This document shows, piece by piece, positions 54,696 through 64,000 of a stretch of 64,000 nt of DNA. The translations under genes were made by a program, and so were the position numbers. Each line of letters begins with the position of its first letter. Position 1 is the stretch's first letter. The notes beneath the pieces are model-generated. The model searched no databases and was not told where the DNA came from. It saw nothing but the letters and a program-made list of their open reading frames with translations. The stretch covers positions 44,303,829 to 44,367,828 of the forward strand of contig NC_087067.1 in the NCBI RefSeq assembly GCF_963678635.1. The letters are read 5' to 3'. The DNA comes from Symsagittifera roscoffensis. Taxonomy: Eukaryota; Xenacoelomorpha; Acoela; Convolutidae.

Positions 54696-55197
54696 TTGGC
54701 TCTGGAGTGATTATGAAGTGATAACTCTCAAAAACCGCTACCTGCTCAACATGATATCAGTTTCCCTTTCCTATCTTTTCAGGATTTTTTCAATCATTGG
54801 TAGCGCTATATTCAAGCACCGAGTTACCAAAACGCCATAGAGACCCATTGATAAAAAAATGTACAATTTTTTTTTAAAAACTAGAACTGGAAGCGAACTC
54901 AAACTACAATGCTGCTTTCAAACCCTAAATTTTGTCTGGGTTGTCGTCAAATGAAGCCCTAAGCGGCCACAAGCTTCTCGCCCCTATACCAGTTCTTTTT
55001 TACGGCAAGGAGGGTATGACCAGTGAGAAAACCCGGACAATGGATAAGCTATCCCTCAATCTCGGGTCGCTGGTAGCTGAATATGTTCTCGCTAGAAGAA
55101 AAAACAAAAGAAAACAGTTAGGTTCGAACTTGCACTGAAGTTTCGTAGTTAATAAACGAATATATTATGTTTTCATTGTCAATTTTCACAAAACTTA

Positions 55198-56105
55198 AAA
55201 CTAATTGATTATAATCGATTAAAAACGGCTTTTAATCTATTTTTTTTTTCACAAATCAATTTAACCCATTTTATTCGATTATAATCGGTTATAATGAATT
55301 ATTTGTTTTTTTTTTCTAAATTTTAAACAGTCCAGTGTTTTCGCAATTTCGCAGTTGCTTGTAATTTATCGCACGTTTTATTAGAAAACTGCAAAATAAA
55401 ACTTAATTGTTATTTTGTTTTCAACTTTTTCCCTTCGCATTTTTTATGCTATTTTATGTTTTTTCTTGCTTCTACTGGTTTTTTCCAACTTCTTCCCATA
55501 TAACGTCCCTCATTCCTTCGTTGTCACCCATCCCATGTTAAACCCCCTTTTAAGCCCCACTTAACCCCCCCCCCCCCCCCCCCCCCACCCCAGTTTGATC
55601 TCTTCAAGTTGCCACCCCCCAAAACTTTAACCCCCTTCCTCAGTTTACCCCTCCCCTCACGTTAACCACCTCCTGCCAATGAGTGGGGTTAAAATCTGGG
55701 GGGTGGAAGGGGGAGGGGGGCTTGGCTATAAACTGGGGGAGGGCATAAACAGAAGAAGGAGCGGGGGATGGTTGTAGAAGATTGTGTGTGTGTGTGTGTG
55801 GGTGGGGAGGTTATGTGGATTTGAGGACTTCGGTGTAGCGGGGGGGGGGGGGGGGGGGGGGGGTGGGGTTGGAATGGAGTGTGATGGGGGAATGTGGGAG
55901 AAGGATTGGGATTATGAAAGTCGGAGGAAGGGAGTACACCTGGATGAACATATTGCTTTGGCTTGTAGTTTTGCAGAACGCGCTGCAAATATTAGAGTGA
56001 ACAATTCAAGTTTGTAAAAAAATACTCAATTTTTGTGGATTTTATTTTAAAAAAATTGATTATATTACATTTAAAAAATGGATTAAAATCAATTATAATA
56101 CACCA
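55198..56105. mobile_element. Element with TAATCGATTA-rich ends and a C-rich/G-rich core
   Basis: The left end TAATTGATTATAATCGATTA and the right end TGGATTAAAATCAATTATAA are inverted relatives. The core has a C24 run (55565-55587) in a C-rich tract (55500-55680), then a G-rich tract with a G24 run (about 55839-55862) and a GT microsatellite (55782-55801). The strand switch from C-rich to G-rich suggests a degenerate inverted structure. No coding frame is believable. Confidence 0.5.
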
Positions 56106-56143
56106 AAAGACCTTGAAACTGGCGCTTTTTCACAGCTGAACAA

Positions 56144-56359
56144 TGTTGTGATTTAGTACTTTAGTTATGTTTTAACCTTGACCTCTATGTGATAATTACG
56201 TACCAGTCAATGTTTACTCTTCGAAGTCCAGTGGATTTCGCGTCACTAGTTGTTTTTTTAAGACATCGGTCAGTTTTATTTCAATACTTACTTTAATTTA
56301 GTCTTTTTAACCTAGATTATTAAGATTAGATTACCAGTGGTATTTGCACAATTCTATTA
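56144..56359 (+). repeat. 5' LTR
   Basis: 216 bases. Starts TGTTGTGATTTAGTACTTTA and ends GCACAATTCTATTA. It differs from the 3' LTR by scattered substitutions and a few indels, so the insertion is not very recent. Confidence 0.85.
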
Positions 56360-57344
56360 TGGCGCAGTCAACAACTGATTCGAATCTGCGGGGAATTCCC
56401 GCCTTTTGGTCAAACCACACCGTAGAACCATCCACCCAATGGACCAACTGGATAGACAAATTTCATCTGACTATCATCGCAAAGGAGAATTTAGATATAG
56501 ATAATCTAAAAGAACCATTGGAAATGGAAACTGCGATCCCTATCTTAGAAGGTGCCCAGGAGTCAGAAAATGAACCACAGAGGAAAGCCAGAGAGGCCAG
56601 AATTAAATACACCATGCGAGTCTGCGAACACGCAGAAGACAACGACCTGCAGAGGAGAAGAGAAAATTCGGAGGTATGAGGAGATACGAGGCCGACAAAA
56701 AAGTAAGATCCATCTTATATAAGGCCCTAGGAGCTGAAGGAAAGAGAATTTTTGCTCAAAAACACCCAAGGGTTAAAGTCTTAGCAATCTCCTTCAAAGA
56801 ATTTTTCGACCTACTGGAAACAGCTTTTATCAAACCCACAAACATTACGTTCGAACGCTTCAATCTGCTAAGCAGAAAACAGAAGGACAGGGATCGTACA
56901 AAAAATTTTGTGGGGGCATTGTCTCATTTAGCAAGACCATGTGAAATTGGAATCAACACCGAACAGGAAAGGATAAGGTATGTATTTAATTTTAACATGA
57001 AAAACTGTGACTTACAACGTAGATTACTCCCGAAAACACTTAATCCAGTGGACGCACTCAACCAAGCCATCACATACGAGAAGGGTTACTACAACCACCT
57101 TAAGTTAATGAATATGACCAGATCATCCATTGGCAGTAGCGGAAGAGTGTATAACAATTTTAATACTGTAAAAAAGGAACCAAGTTTGAACATAGAAAAA
57201 TCTAGTACCTGTATGAAATGTGGGAATGCGTTCACCAAGGGCCATTTGAATGCTTGCCGGCGAAGGAAAAAGTTTGTAATATCTGTAAATACAAAGGACA
57301 CTTTGGAGGACTATGTAAATCTAAAGGAAGAAGGCCAGCTTTAA
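56359..57344 (+). pseudogene. gypsy gag, frameshifted
   Basis: The ATG at 56359-56361 overlaps the primer-binding site, because the last base of the LTR plus TGGCGCAGTC reads ATG GCG CAG TC. The first frame runs to 56679 and the rest is in the frame 56676-57344, so one base is lost or gained near 56670. The second part has capsid-like helices. CMKCGNAFTKGHLNAC follows at about 57211-57258, and in a third frame a canonical zinc knuckle CNICKYKGHFGGLC (about 57275-57316). Gag packages the RNA in such elements. Confidence 0.8.
56360..56369 (+). promoter_or_regulatory. Primer-binding site TGGCGCAGTC
   Basis: It directly follows the 5' LTR and is complementary to a tRNA 3' end GACTGCGCCA. It resembles the serine-tRNA site known from Drosophila 17.6/297-type elements. 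Confidence 0.7.
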
Positions 57345-57424
57345 ATGATGTAGAAGAAGTTGTAAATAATCAGAATGGTTCATACTCCCCAGAAGACCCG
57401 CGAGCGAAAATTTTTGTGGATTGA

Positions 57425-57785
57425 TTATTGCGTGGACAGAAAAAGGGATCAGTGACAACGACAATTATTCTGTTCTGATCATCAGAACCATCTACGATAC
57501 CAACGGTCTGGAAACTAAGAAATTGGTTAATATTTGATTGGGAGAAGACGCAATAGTTAACCTGAACATTCCAGTGGATTCGGCGAGCCCAGTAAGCTTC
57601 CTAAAGCAAAACCTCCTACACGAACTGAAATTGAGAAATCCACAATTGAAAATCCGAATGAGTACAATTAACATCAATTGGTTTTACAATTGGATTTACG
57701 AATGACACAATTGGAGTACAATTGTGTCATTTTACTAATGACACAATTGGAGTACAATTAGTTTTACGAATGACACAATTAACAT
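57425..57785 (+). pseudogene. Protease stub and deletion scar where reverse transcriptase should be
   Basis: Only about 200 bases of protease-like sequence (VDSASPVSFLKQNLL near 57580) remain, then a short repeat cluster at 57681-57785 with three copies of GACACAATTGGAGTACAATT or its inverse, then the RNase H connection. Roughly 1 kb of RT is absent compared with the family. The repeats at the junction suggest a repair event. Confidence 0.6.
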
Positions 57786-57789
57786 CATC

Positions 57790-58319
57790 GCTAAGCTGTC
57801 AACTCTAAGTTCTCCGTTACGCCCACTGTTAGTAACAAATTCAGTCTACCAATGGAATGACGATCATACGAAAGCCTTCGAAGAAATAAAGAAGCAGATT
57901 GTAAATATTACAGAGAACAACCATTTTGACATAAAAAGGTCATCAAGACTAAAAACAGACGCTTCACACAATGGTCTGGGAGCCACATTGGAGCAATGGG
58001 ACGGAAAAAATGGTTAATCATAGCATTCGCTTCCCGATTTTTAAATAGTCATGAAATGAAGTACTCGACGAATGAATTGGAACTTTTGGGAATGGTCTGG
58101 GCTACTGAGCATTTTAAAAATTACTTGTACGGCGCTGAGTTTGAGGTCGTAACGGACCACAAGGCGTTGTTATCGGCTTTAAACACAAATCATAGTAATA
58201 AAACTATGCACAGCAGACTGACCCCTTGGTTAAATCGACTTTTACCAATTAACTTCAAGATCAGGCACATCCCAGGAAAAGAAATGGGAATCACAGCTTT
58301 ATTGTCGAGATTACCCTAA
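57790..58319 (+). pseudogene. gypsy RNase H domain
   Basis: The tether LRPLLVTNSVYQWNDDHTKA leads to LKTDASHNGLGATLE (first catalytic Asp). After a frame change follow NELELLGMVWATEHFKNYLY (catalytic Glu) and VTDHKALLSAL (Asp), then IPGKEMGITALLSRLP. The catalytic residues are present, but the frame is broken near 57995. Confidence 0.8.
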
Positions 58320-58835
58320 GGAAAACCTCTCGCAACCTCGCAATATGATAACGATTTTGTAGTGCCAACAGTGGAAAAAGTTGTAGAAAACATTTATGTA
58401 AATAGTGATTGTAAAACGAATAATTGTTTAAGGAACAAATTGTACAATCCAGTGGAAGTATATAGTGTTACTTACTCGGATTATAACAATCCAATGGGCG
58501 GAAAGAGAGAATTAGCTTTACTCATCCAACGGTCGTTCTTCGCGAACATTCATAATTACGTCACTGACACAATTCAAAATTGTATTTCTAATCACTCGCG
58601 TTCAGAGTCTTGCACCCGCAGTTGTACTCCACTGAACCTTTCCAAACTCAATTTTAATTTTTTCCATCTTTCCGACAAAACTTACTTTTTCTTCTTACTT
58701 CTTACCACATTCGTAATTATCAATTGACCCGTTCACAAATCAATAGAACAAAAACTCAATTACAGAATTCCTCTCTACAGTGGAATGTTGAACAATTTTA
58801 CCTTCCGGCAGAAACAAAAGGAATTATTCTAAATT

Positions 58836-59989
58836 TTGATAACGAAATACATAAAAATACACAAAAAATTACTTGCCAAACATAAAAGAGACCTTAAATT
58901 ACCAGCCACGCCACTAGCTTTTAGAAAACATTGTTCGAACAATTTAATCAAACTAATGACAGAAGAGGACAAAATACTCATTGACGTGAAGAAGGCAGCA
59001 GAAGAGGGCAGACCATTGGACAGATTTGGAGCGTACCTGAAGACCTTTCAAGGAGACGTTCACGTAAAGGAAGGATTTTTATTTAATTATAACAAGCTTA
59101 TAGTGCCAGCAGCTCTAAGAACACAATTCATGTCGCTACTTCACGAAACCCGCCCGGAACAGTTTGTTGGCCGCACTTATAAAAATAGATTTATTACCAC
59201 GCGAAAAACTGCATCCAGTGTATAAAGGCAGGTAAGAATATAAAAGTGATTTTGGGCACAAACGAAACTGAGTAATTATTGACCCTTTTAGAACCAAACG
59301 AAGATTTAGACCTAGACTTTGCAGATCCATTGGACAAAAACTAGGGTAATTCAAAACATTTGTTGCTATGTATTGATCGCTTCTCAAAATTTCCGTCAGC
59401 CAAGACAGTGAACAACACTTCAAATTCTTCAATTTTATCTTTTATGTCGGATTACTGTCATTTACATGGATACCCGAAGTCTATCAGAGCCCACCATGAG
59501 TTACGTTTTACTTCGTTCGATTTTAGAAACTTCTACGAGAAGAACAGCATTAATCTAATTTTATGTACAATCGGGGATCGCAGTTCCCATGGGGTCGTAA
59601 AACGTCTCATTTACACAATTAAAGCAATACACTTGGCAATGTCGTTCAACGAACCTAAGCCAACACAAAACGCGGCAATCGATAAAAGCATTTGGAGTAT
59701 CCGTTCAACGAAACAAACATCCATTGGATGTTGTTCTTTTTCTAAGCATTTTATTAGATCGCCGACTACATTTTGGAAATCACTGGTCTCACACGCCAAT
59801 AATTTACATAAAGGGAAGTCAATAATTTCAAGGGATAGAGCCCAGGACTGGGGAATAAACGACACTATTGAGGACAGTTATTTGGAAAATGAAAGTGCAG
59901 ACGAGGGGAAACGAGAGCGACCCGACCAACAAGACAGACAAAGATCTGCAAAGAGCACCGCTATCCAATCCATTCAGCCAAGGAGGTAA
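58836..59989 (+). pseudogene. gypsy integrase, catalytic residues altered
   Basis: The N-terminal H2C2 finger is split: LLHETRPEQFVG in one frame and NCIQC in another. The core has DLDLDFADPLDKN (first Asp) and CIDRFSKFPSAK. Where the second Asp is expected it reads RAHHELRF (His). Where the Glu is expected it reads GVVKRLIYTIK (Lys). Both changes should kill strand transfer. The stop TAG at 59342-59344 also interrupts it. Confidence 0.75.
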
Positions 59990-61032
59990 TTGGCTTAGGA
60001 AGACGGTTAACAGAAGGGAAGGCGAACCGTACTTTAAACCTCCTGGTGGAAAACCGTTATTGGGTACTACACATACGGTTACAATCGACAAGCGGCATAA
60101 CTCAGAAAATTGGATCTAGCGTTTCAAAAAATCCAACCATTGGCTCCTAGTAAATTCCCTTCAGTTCCTAATTGGATAGTTAATATTCATGATTTAGCAG
60201 GAAAACGAAAGAGAAGTTCCCCATCGAAGAGGAGGGACTCGAATGAAACTGGCCCATCGACAAGACAGACACAATCGGGAGCAAAGGCCACAAAAAGGAG
60301 AAGAACAAAAGTACCAAGCCTCAAAGTTTCAAAATTCACTTATTCGGAGCTAGATTCTTTGTTAGACTTAGACCATTGGGACAATGTTATAGACGACTAT
60401 TTGGTTAACGACTCGGAAATTGTATGAAACACTCCAACTTTTTTTTAGCGATTGTGCTTTAGATCTGTCAGGACGAACACTAGCAAGTAGAACTACTACA
60501 CAGTCCACCAGCACACCACCAGCGGGCACAAGCGACAGCCTCGTAAGGATTGAGAGCTCACCACAAAAGAATACAGGGGTCCCACTAGTAAAACCCCCGA
60601 AGAGCAGTAAACCACGTCCCAGAAGAAACCCTGGCCCCCCCAAAACTTTACGGAGAAAGGCGATTCATCCTGCAGGTGTCACCAAGAGTGGCGATCACGG
60701 AAATTGTAGATTCAGACGAGGAACCCCTGATAACCTTCTCAGGATATGAAAACTTTCAGACAACATTTTCTTCAGGTTCCTCTTCGGACTATTTAACCCC
60801 ACTAGAGGACATTCTTCCCCAACCAACATTGGTGGCCGAAACCACTCAAGGATCTACCTCAACTCCATCCTCTGTAACACCGAAGATCGCAGTTCTATTA
60901 TCACCATTGGTAGAAACAGCACTTGATATTCAAGACGATGGAGGGAGCGACATATCTTCAGTTATAGAAACAGAAGTGAGGAGGAGGGGGACAGCTTCAA
61001 CGACACATTTTTACCACCATTTAAAAAAGTAA
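59990..61032 (+). pseudogene. gypsy 3' region, Ser/Thr/Pro-rich, frame-broken
   Basis: Overlapping frames (60110-60427, 60420-60749, 60676-61032) encode hydrophilic sequence such as RKRSSPSKRRDSNETGPST and ITEIVDSDEEPLITFSGYEN, ending at a stop at 61030-61032. There is no signal peptide or membrane segment, so it looks like a long C-terminal tail of Pol or a separate non-envelope protein. Bases 61033-61442 are noncoding before the polypurine tract. Confidence 0.6.
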
Positions 61033-61442
61033 AACTCTCGTATTTAGTTAAATTCGATAGAATTGATTTTACTTTATTTACCAATTCCTAGTTTTAGGGA
61101 TTTTGTACGTTAGTTCGTGGATGAACACATTTTAGTTTAGTTACCTATGTAGTTTAGCCTGTGCAATTTGTTTAAACGTCACATAACCCCAATTGTTCAT
61201 AACATTTCTTCAATTGTATAGTCGTTGTATATATCTGTTTCATCTTCTAGGTAGCCTGTAAATATTACCACATAGTCATCTCCGTGTTAATTTGCATTAT
61301 CTCTGTAAATTCCGTTGGTGCTAAACGCTGATACTTTTTGTTTCAACTTTGGCCCTCGTGGAGTGAGGGGAGAATGGAGTATATGTGTGATATTGGCTAC
61401 ACAGGGAAGGTGCAGATATAAAAATTTTCGTGCAGTGGGGAA

Positions 61443-61653
61443 AGTTGTGATTTAGTACTTTAGTTATGTTTTAACCTTGACCTCTATGTGATAATTACGT
61501 ACAAGTCAATGTTTACTTTTCGAAGTCCAGTGGATTCGCGTCACTATTTGTTCTTTTAAGACATCGATCAGTTTTAATTCAAAACTTTATTTTAGTCTTT
61601 TTAACCTAGATTAGTTAGATTAAATTACCAGTGGTATTTGCAAACTTTTATTA
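61443..61653 (+). repeat. 3' LTR
   Basis: 211 bases. Starts AGTTGTGATTTAGTACTTTA and ends GCAAACTTTTATTA. AG...TTA-type ends rather than TG...CA recall insect gypsy/17.6-type elements. The polypurine tract lies directly upstream. Confidence 0.85.
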
Positions 61654-61689
61654 AACAACTTAAAGCCAAAATAAATATTGCGATTATTA

Positions 61690-62790
61690 ATGTTTAAATA
61701 AATGTTTGCCAAAACGTTACCATTTTTTTCGTATTTTTTGTTCTCCCACTGAAAAATGATAGAAACAAACGTTTATCTCTTGCGGTTTAGCAGCGAACTG
61801 ATTTTAAGTTTTTTTTCTAGAAATTGTATACTTTTACTATTAGATGAGAAAAAAATAGTTTCTTTGCAGGAAAGTTTACAGGAAAATTATGTCAGAAAAT
61901 TATGTTAGGCTCTTTACAGAAAATTTCTACTCAGAGAAGAAGCATTTGTTGTTGGGTACGGGTACCAAAAATGAAATATTTAGAATACTAGCGATTATTT
62001 TAATATTTGATATTAGCACATCCGAAGGACTGAAAATTATTATATTACTGAACAGGGACGGATCTAGGATTTTCTCGAGGGGAGAGGGGGCGGATTTTCA
62101 AAAAATTTTCAAAAAATATTGTCGACCTATTTTTTAGGTCGACCAAACTGATTTTCCGAGCTGTCCCAAAGCACTAATAAAAAACCCTTTTTGGTAAAAT
62201 TTCTGTGCAGCAGACAAAATTTTCAAAAATACAGGCCAAAATAGGCTTTTTTTTTGCTTTTTTTGGAAAATTTTGACCAACAAAATCGCATTTTTCGGCG
62301 CGCGCTCCTTCCTCGAAACTAGTATATACTGGCGCCAAGGACACCTTTAGAAAATTTTTAGGTTCCGTCGCAAAAATGGATTTCTAAAAATAGTACAAAG
62401 GTGGCACCCTTTGGGTCGTCAAGGTGTCGAATTCCTGAGGGGAGGCAGGCGCTCCCCTTCCCCTAAATCCGCGCCTGTTACTGAATATTACTGAACAAAA
62501 TAATCAAATTTCCGTCCTCTCTGACTGCTCACTCGATAATTAGGGTGTTGTGGTTTTGCTCTAAAAAGTGAAAACTAAAAAATGGCGATGCAAAAAGTTC
62601 TTACCGCAAAATAAACTCGCAGCTAAAATCGAAAGAGCCTTCATCGGATGATTATGAACAGCTCAAAATAGGATTCGACTGAATTTGTTTGAATAAAAAT
62701 CAATAAGACTACTACTGGGAGTTGTTTACTTGTATTTAACCTCCTGGACTGTGCAAGGTTGAACTCTGACTTGACAGCTAGATTATCTGA
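61690..62790 (+). repeat. Dispersed repeat, copy 2, split by a MITE
   Basis: Matches 52430-53105 before and after the hAT-type MITE at 62053-62477. The short frame at ATGGCGATGCAAAAA (62582) is broken here. Confidence 0.75.
62053..62477 (+). mobile_element. hAT-type MITE with perfect 8-bp target duplication
   Basis: CAGGGACGGATCTAGG at the left and CCTAAATCCGCGCCTG at the right. TTACTGAA is duplicated at 62045-62052 and 62478-62485. Same family as 23475-23881, 425 bp, noncoding. Confidence 0.88.
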
Positions 62791-63825
62791 CTTGACATTG
62801 ATCAACCAGTCAGCTGAACTTAAAATATAAACACACTGGAAAACAAATACGAAAGTTATAACAAAAACTCTTGGCGACTTTGAAACTTCGCGGGAATCAT
62901 TTTGAGACAAGTAGTAGTTGTTTGAAAACCGGTAACCCATGTGGATTGAGTAAGGAACGGGTAGGAGCAAAGAATAAAAAAAAGTGACTCATTAACTATT
63001 GATATTTTTAACCATAGACATAAAATTGAAGCATGTTTAAACACGGATGTTTAAACAAGGCATGTTTAAACAAGGATAGTTGGTTACTGTGCAAGTAGCA
63101 CATAATGTTCGGGGCCATATTTAAAAAAAATACAATTTTTTTTTCGGATTGGGTAGTTTTTTGTTTTTGGTAGGGCGAGATAATCTAATTGAAAGCTTGG
63201 AAGTTAAAAGAAGAAAAATTGGGTACATATGAGAAGACATAAATAAAATAAATTAAAATTTAAACGTTAAAAAAATTTAAAAATTTTTTTCCAAACTTTC
63301 ATATTTTTTTTGCAGATTTTTTTTTGATTCGTTCATAAACTTTTATTCCCGAGAAGGCGGTTAAAAATTCTGGACAACTATATCCCTTTGAATCAAACTA
63401 AATAAAAGTTAGTTTTGAAAACAATTTAATTTAACTATTATAAGCCTATTATTCGTTCAAAATTAGGCAAAAATACAAAAAATCAAACCGGTTTTTTCTC
63501 GACAGTCGTGGAAATTTTTTTGGAATTTTTTAAATTTGGTTTCAAACACGACTGAAAGAACTTTAGAATGATATATCACTCTACCCATTCTGATGATGAT
63601 TTGTGGTACTTGATTTTTCGTAGAAAACAAAAAAAAGAAAAAAAGAAGAAAAAACTAAAACACATCGAAGTTCCAACCAATTTCCATTGGTCGGAACAAA
63701 AATATTCATCGTTCGAATGGTAACTAGTGATTTTTCGAAAATGAGTTGAATTGAAATTTTGCTGTTTGCTCCTAACCCTTTGCTGCTCACCCCTGGGTTA
63801 CCGGTGTCCAAACAACTACTACTGT
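62791..63825. other. AT-rich stretch, no recognised gene
   Basis: Three 14-15-bp units of ATGTTTAAACAAGG-type lie at 63033-63076. Minus-strand frames at 62641-62970 and 63581-63895 show no family motif. Confidence 0.4.
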
Positions 63826-64000
63826 CAGTGGCTGATCTATGGTTTTCTTGAGGGGAGGGGGTTTCAGTTTTTAAAAAACTTTCAAAAAAAAACATGTCGA
63901 AAAAGGCTCAATATTAGGATCTTTTTGGACAATTTAGACAAAAAACCGCGTTTTTTTTTGGAGCGCTTCCCACTCAAAAACAGTCTACATTGGCACCTTA
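63826..64000 (+). mobile_element. hAT-type MITE, cut by window end
   Basis: CAGTGGCTGATCTATGG, CTTGAGGGGAGGGGG, GGAGCGCTTCCC and CATTGGCACC match the family order from the left end. Confidence 0.6.

Larger units (their letters stand above)
56144..61653 (+). mobile_element. Ty3/gypsy LTR retrotransposon, defective
   Basis: Direct repeats at 56144-56359 and 61443-61653 are LTRs. The 5-bp target duplication AACAA is at 56139-56143 and 61654-61658. A primer-binding site TGGCGCAGTC is at 56360-56369 and a polypurine tract GTGGGGAAAG ends at 61444, where it overlaps the first bases of the 3' LTR. Gag, a stub of protease, RNase H, integrase and a Ser/Thr/Pro-rich 3' region are readable in order. 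Reverse transcriptase is missing and several frames are broken, so it is not autonomous. No envelope gene is recognised. Insertion lies just after the element at 55198-56105. Confidence 0.9.

Noticed and set aside
55689-55988. Pro/His-rich minus-strand frame and Gly-rich plus-strand frame
   Set aside because: Both come from the C/G-rich low-complexity tract; composition alone explains them.
60110-61032. Envelope gene of an errantivirus-type element
   Set aside because: No signal peptide, furin-like site followed by a hydrophobic segment, or membrane anchor is visible; the region is hydrophilic and Ser/Thr/Pro-rich.

Overview
The window is AT-rich animal DNA with one 200-base assembly gap (35509-35708). 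Genes are split by introns with GT/AG ends, intergenic DNA is packed with decayed transposons, and there is no sign of operons. An invertebrate is the best reading. A nematode or another small animal with a repeat-bloated genome would fit, but nothing here fixes the species.

Layout. 1-3780: a minus-strand CR1/Jockey-type non-LTR retrotransposon with an intact ORF1 and a broken ORF2. 3787-4115 and 9831-10206: two copies of a tRNA-derived SINE. 6325-11604 (+): an apparently intact gene for an armadillo-repeat protein of the SmgGDS/RAP1GDS1 family; five exons have matching splice phases. 14095-14970 (-): remains of a second LINE. 15839-31183 (+): a long-intron gene whose exons read as a type II membrane fucosyltransferase-like enzyme. 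It has a frameshift and an in-frame stop near its 3' end. Its first intron holds a decayed Ty3/gypsy element (about 18.88-22.74 kb) and a hAT-type MITE with perfect 8-bp target duplications. 31.2-45 kb: mostly repeats, including short-period arrays, an array of motifs related to GGAATCCGCA, a 36.7-41.5 kb array with two identical 212-bp blocks, a 462-bp MITE with AATTAGACG subrepeats and a 100-bp minisatellite. 45.8-48.6 kb (-): several candidate coding exons of unrecognised protein(s), one interrupted by a MITE. 48961-50170: an element full of AAATCGATTT-type repeats. 54109-54415: a 300-bp palindrome. 56144-61653: a Ty3/gypsy element with both LTRs and a 5-bp target duplication. Its reverse transcriptase is deleted and its integrase catalytic residues are changed. 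52.4-53.1 and 61.7-62.8 kb: a diverged repeat pair.

How the parts relate. Only the SmgGDS gene looks clearly functional; it would act on small GTPases. The glycosyltransferase gene would act in the Golgi if it is expressed. Everything else recognisable is transposon-derived. The strongest hints of something unusual are the MITE that ends a coding exon, the long palindrome, a short hairpin shared by several SINE-like repeats, and the identical 212-bp blocks. I found no convincing new multi-gene system.
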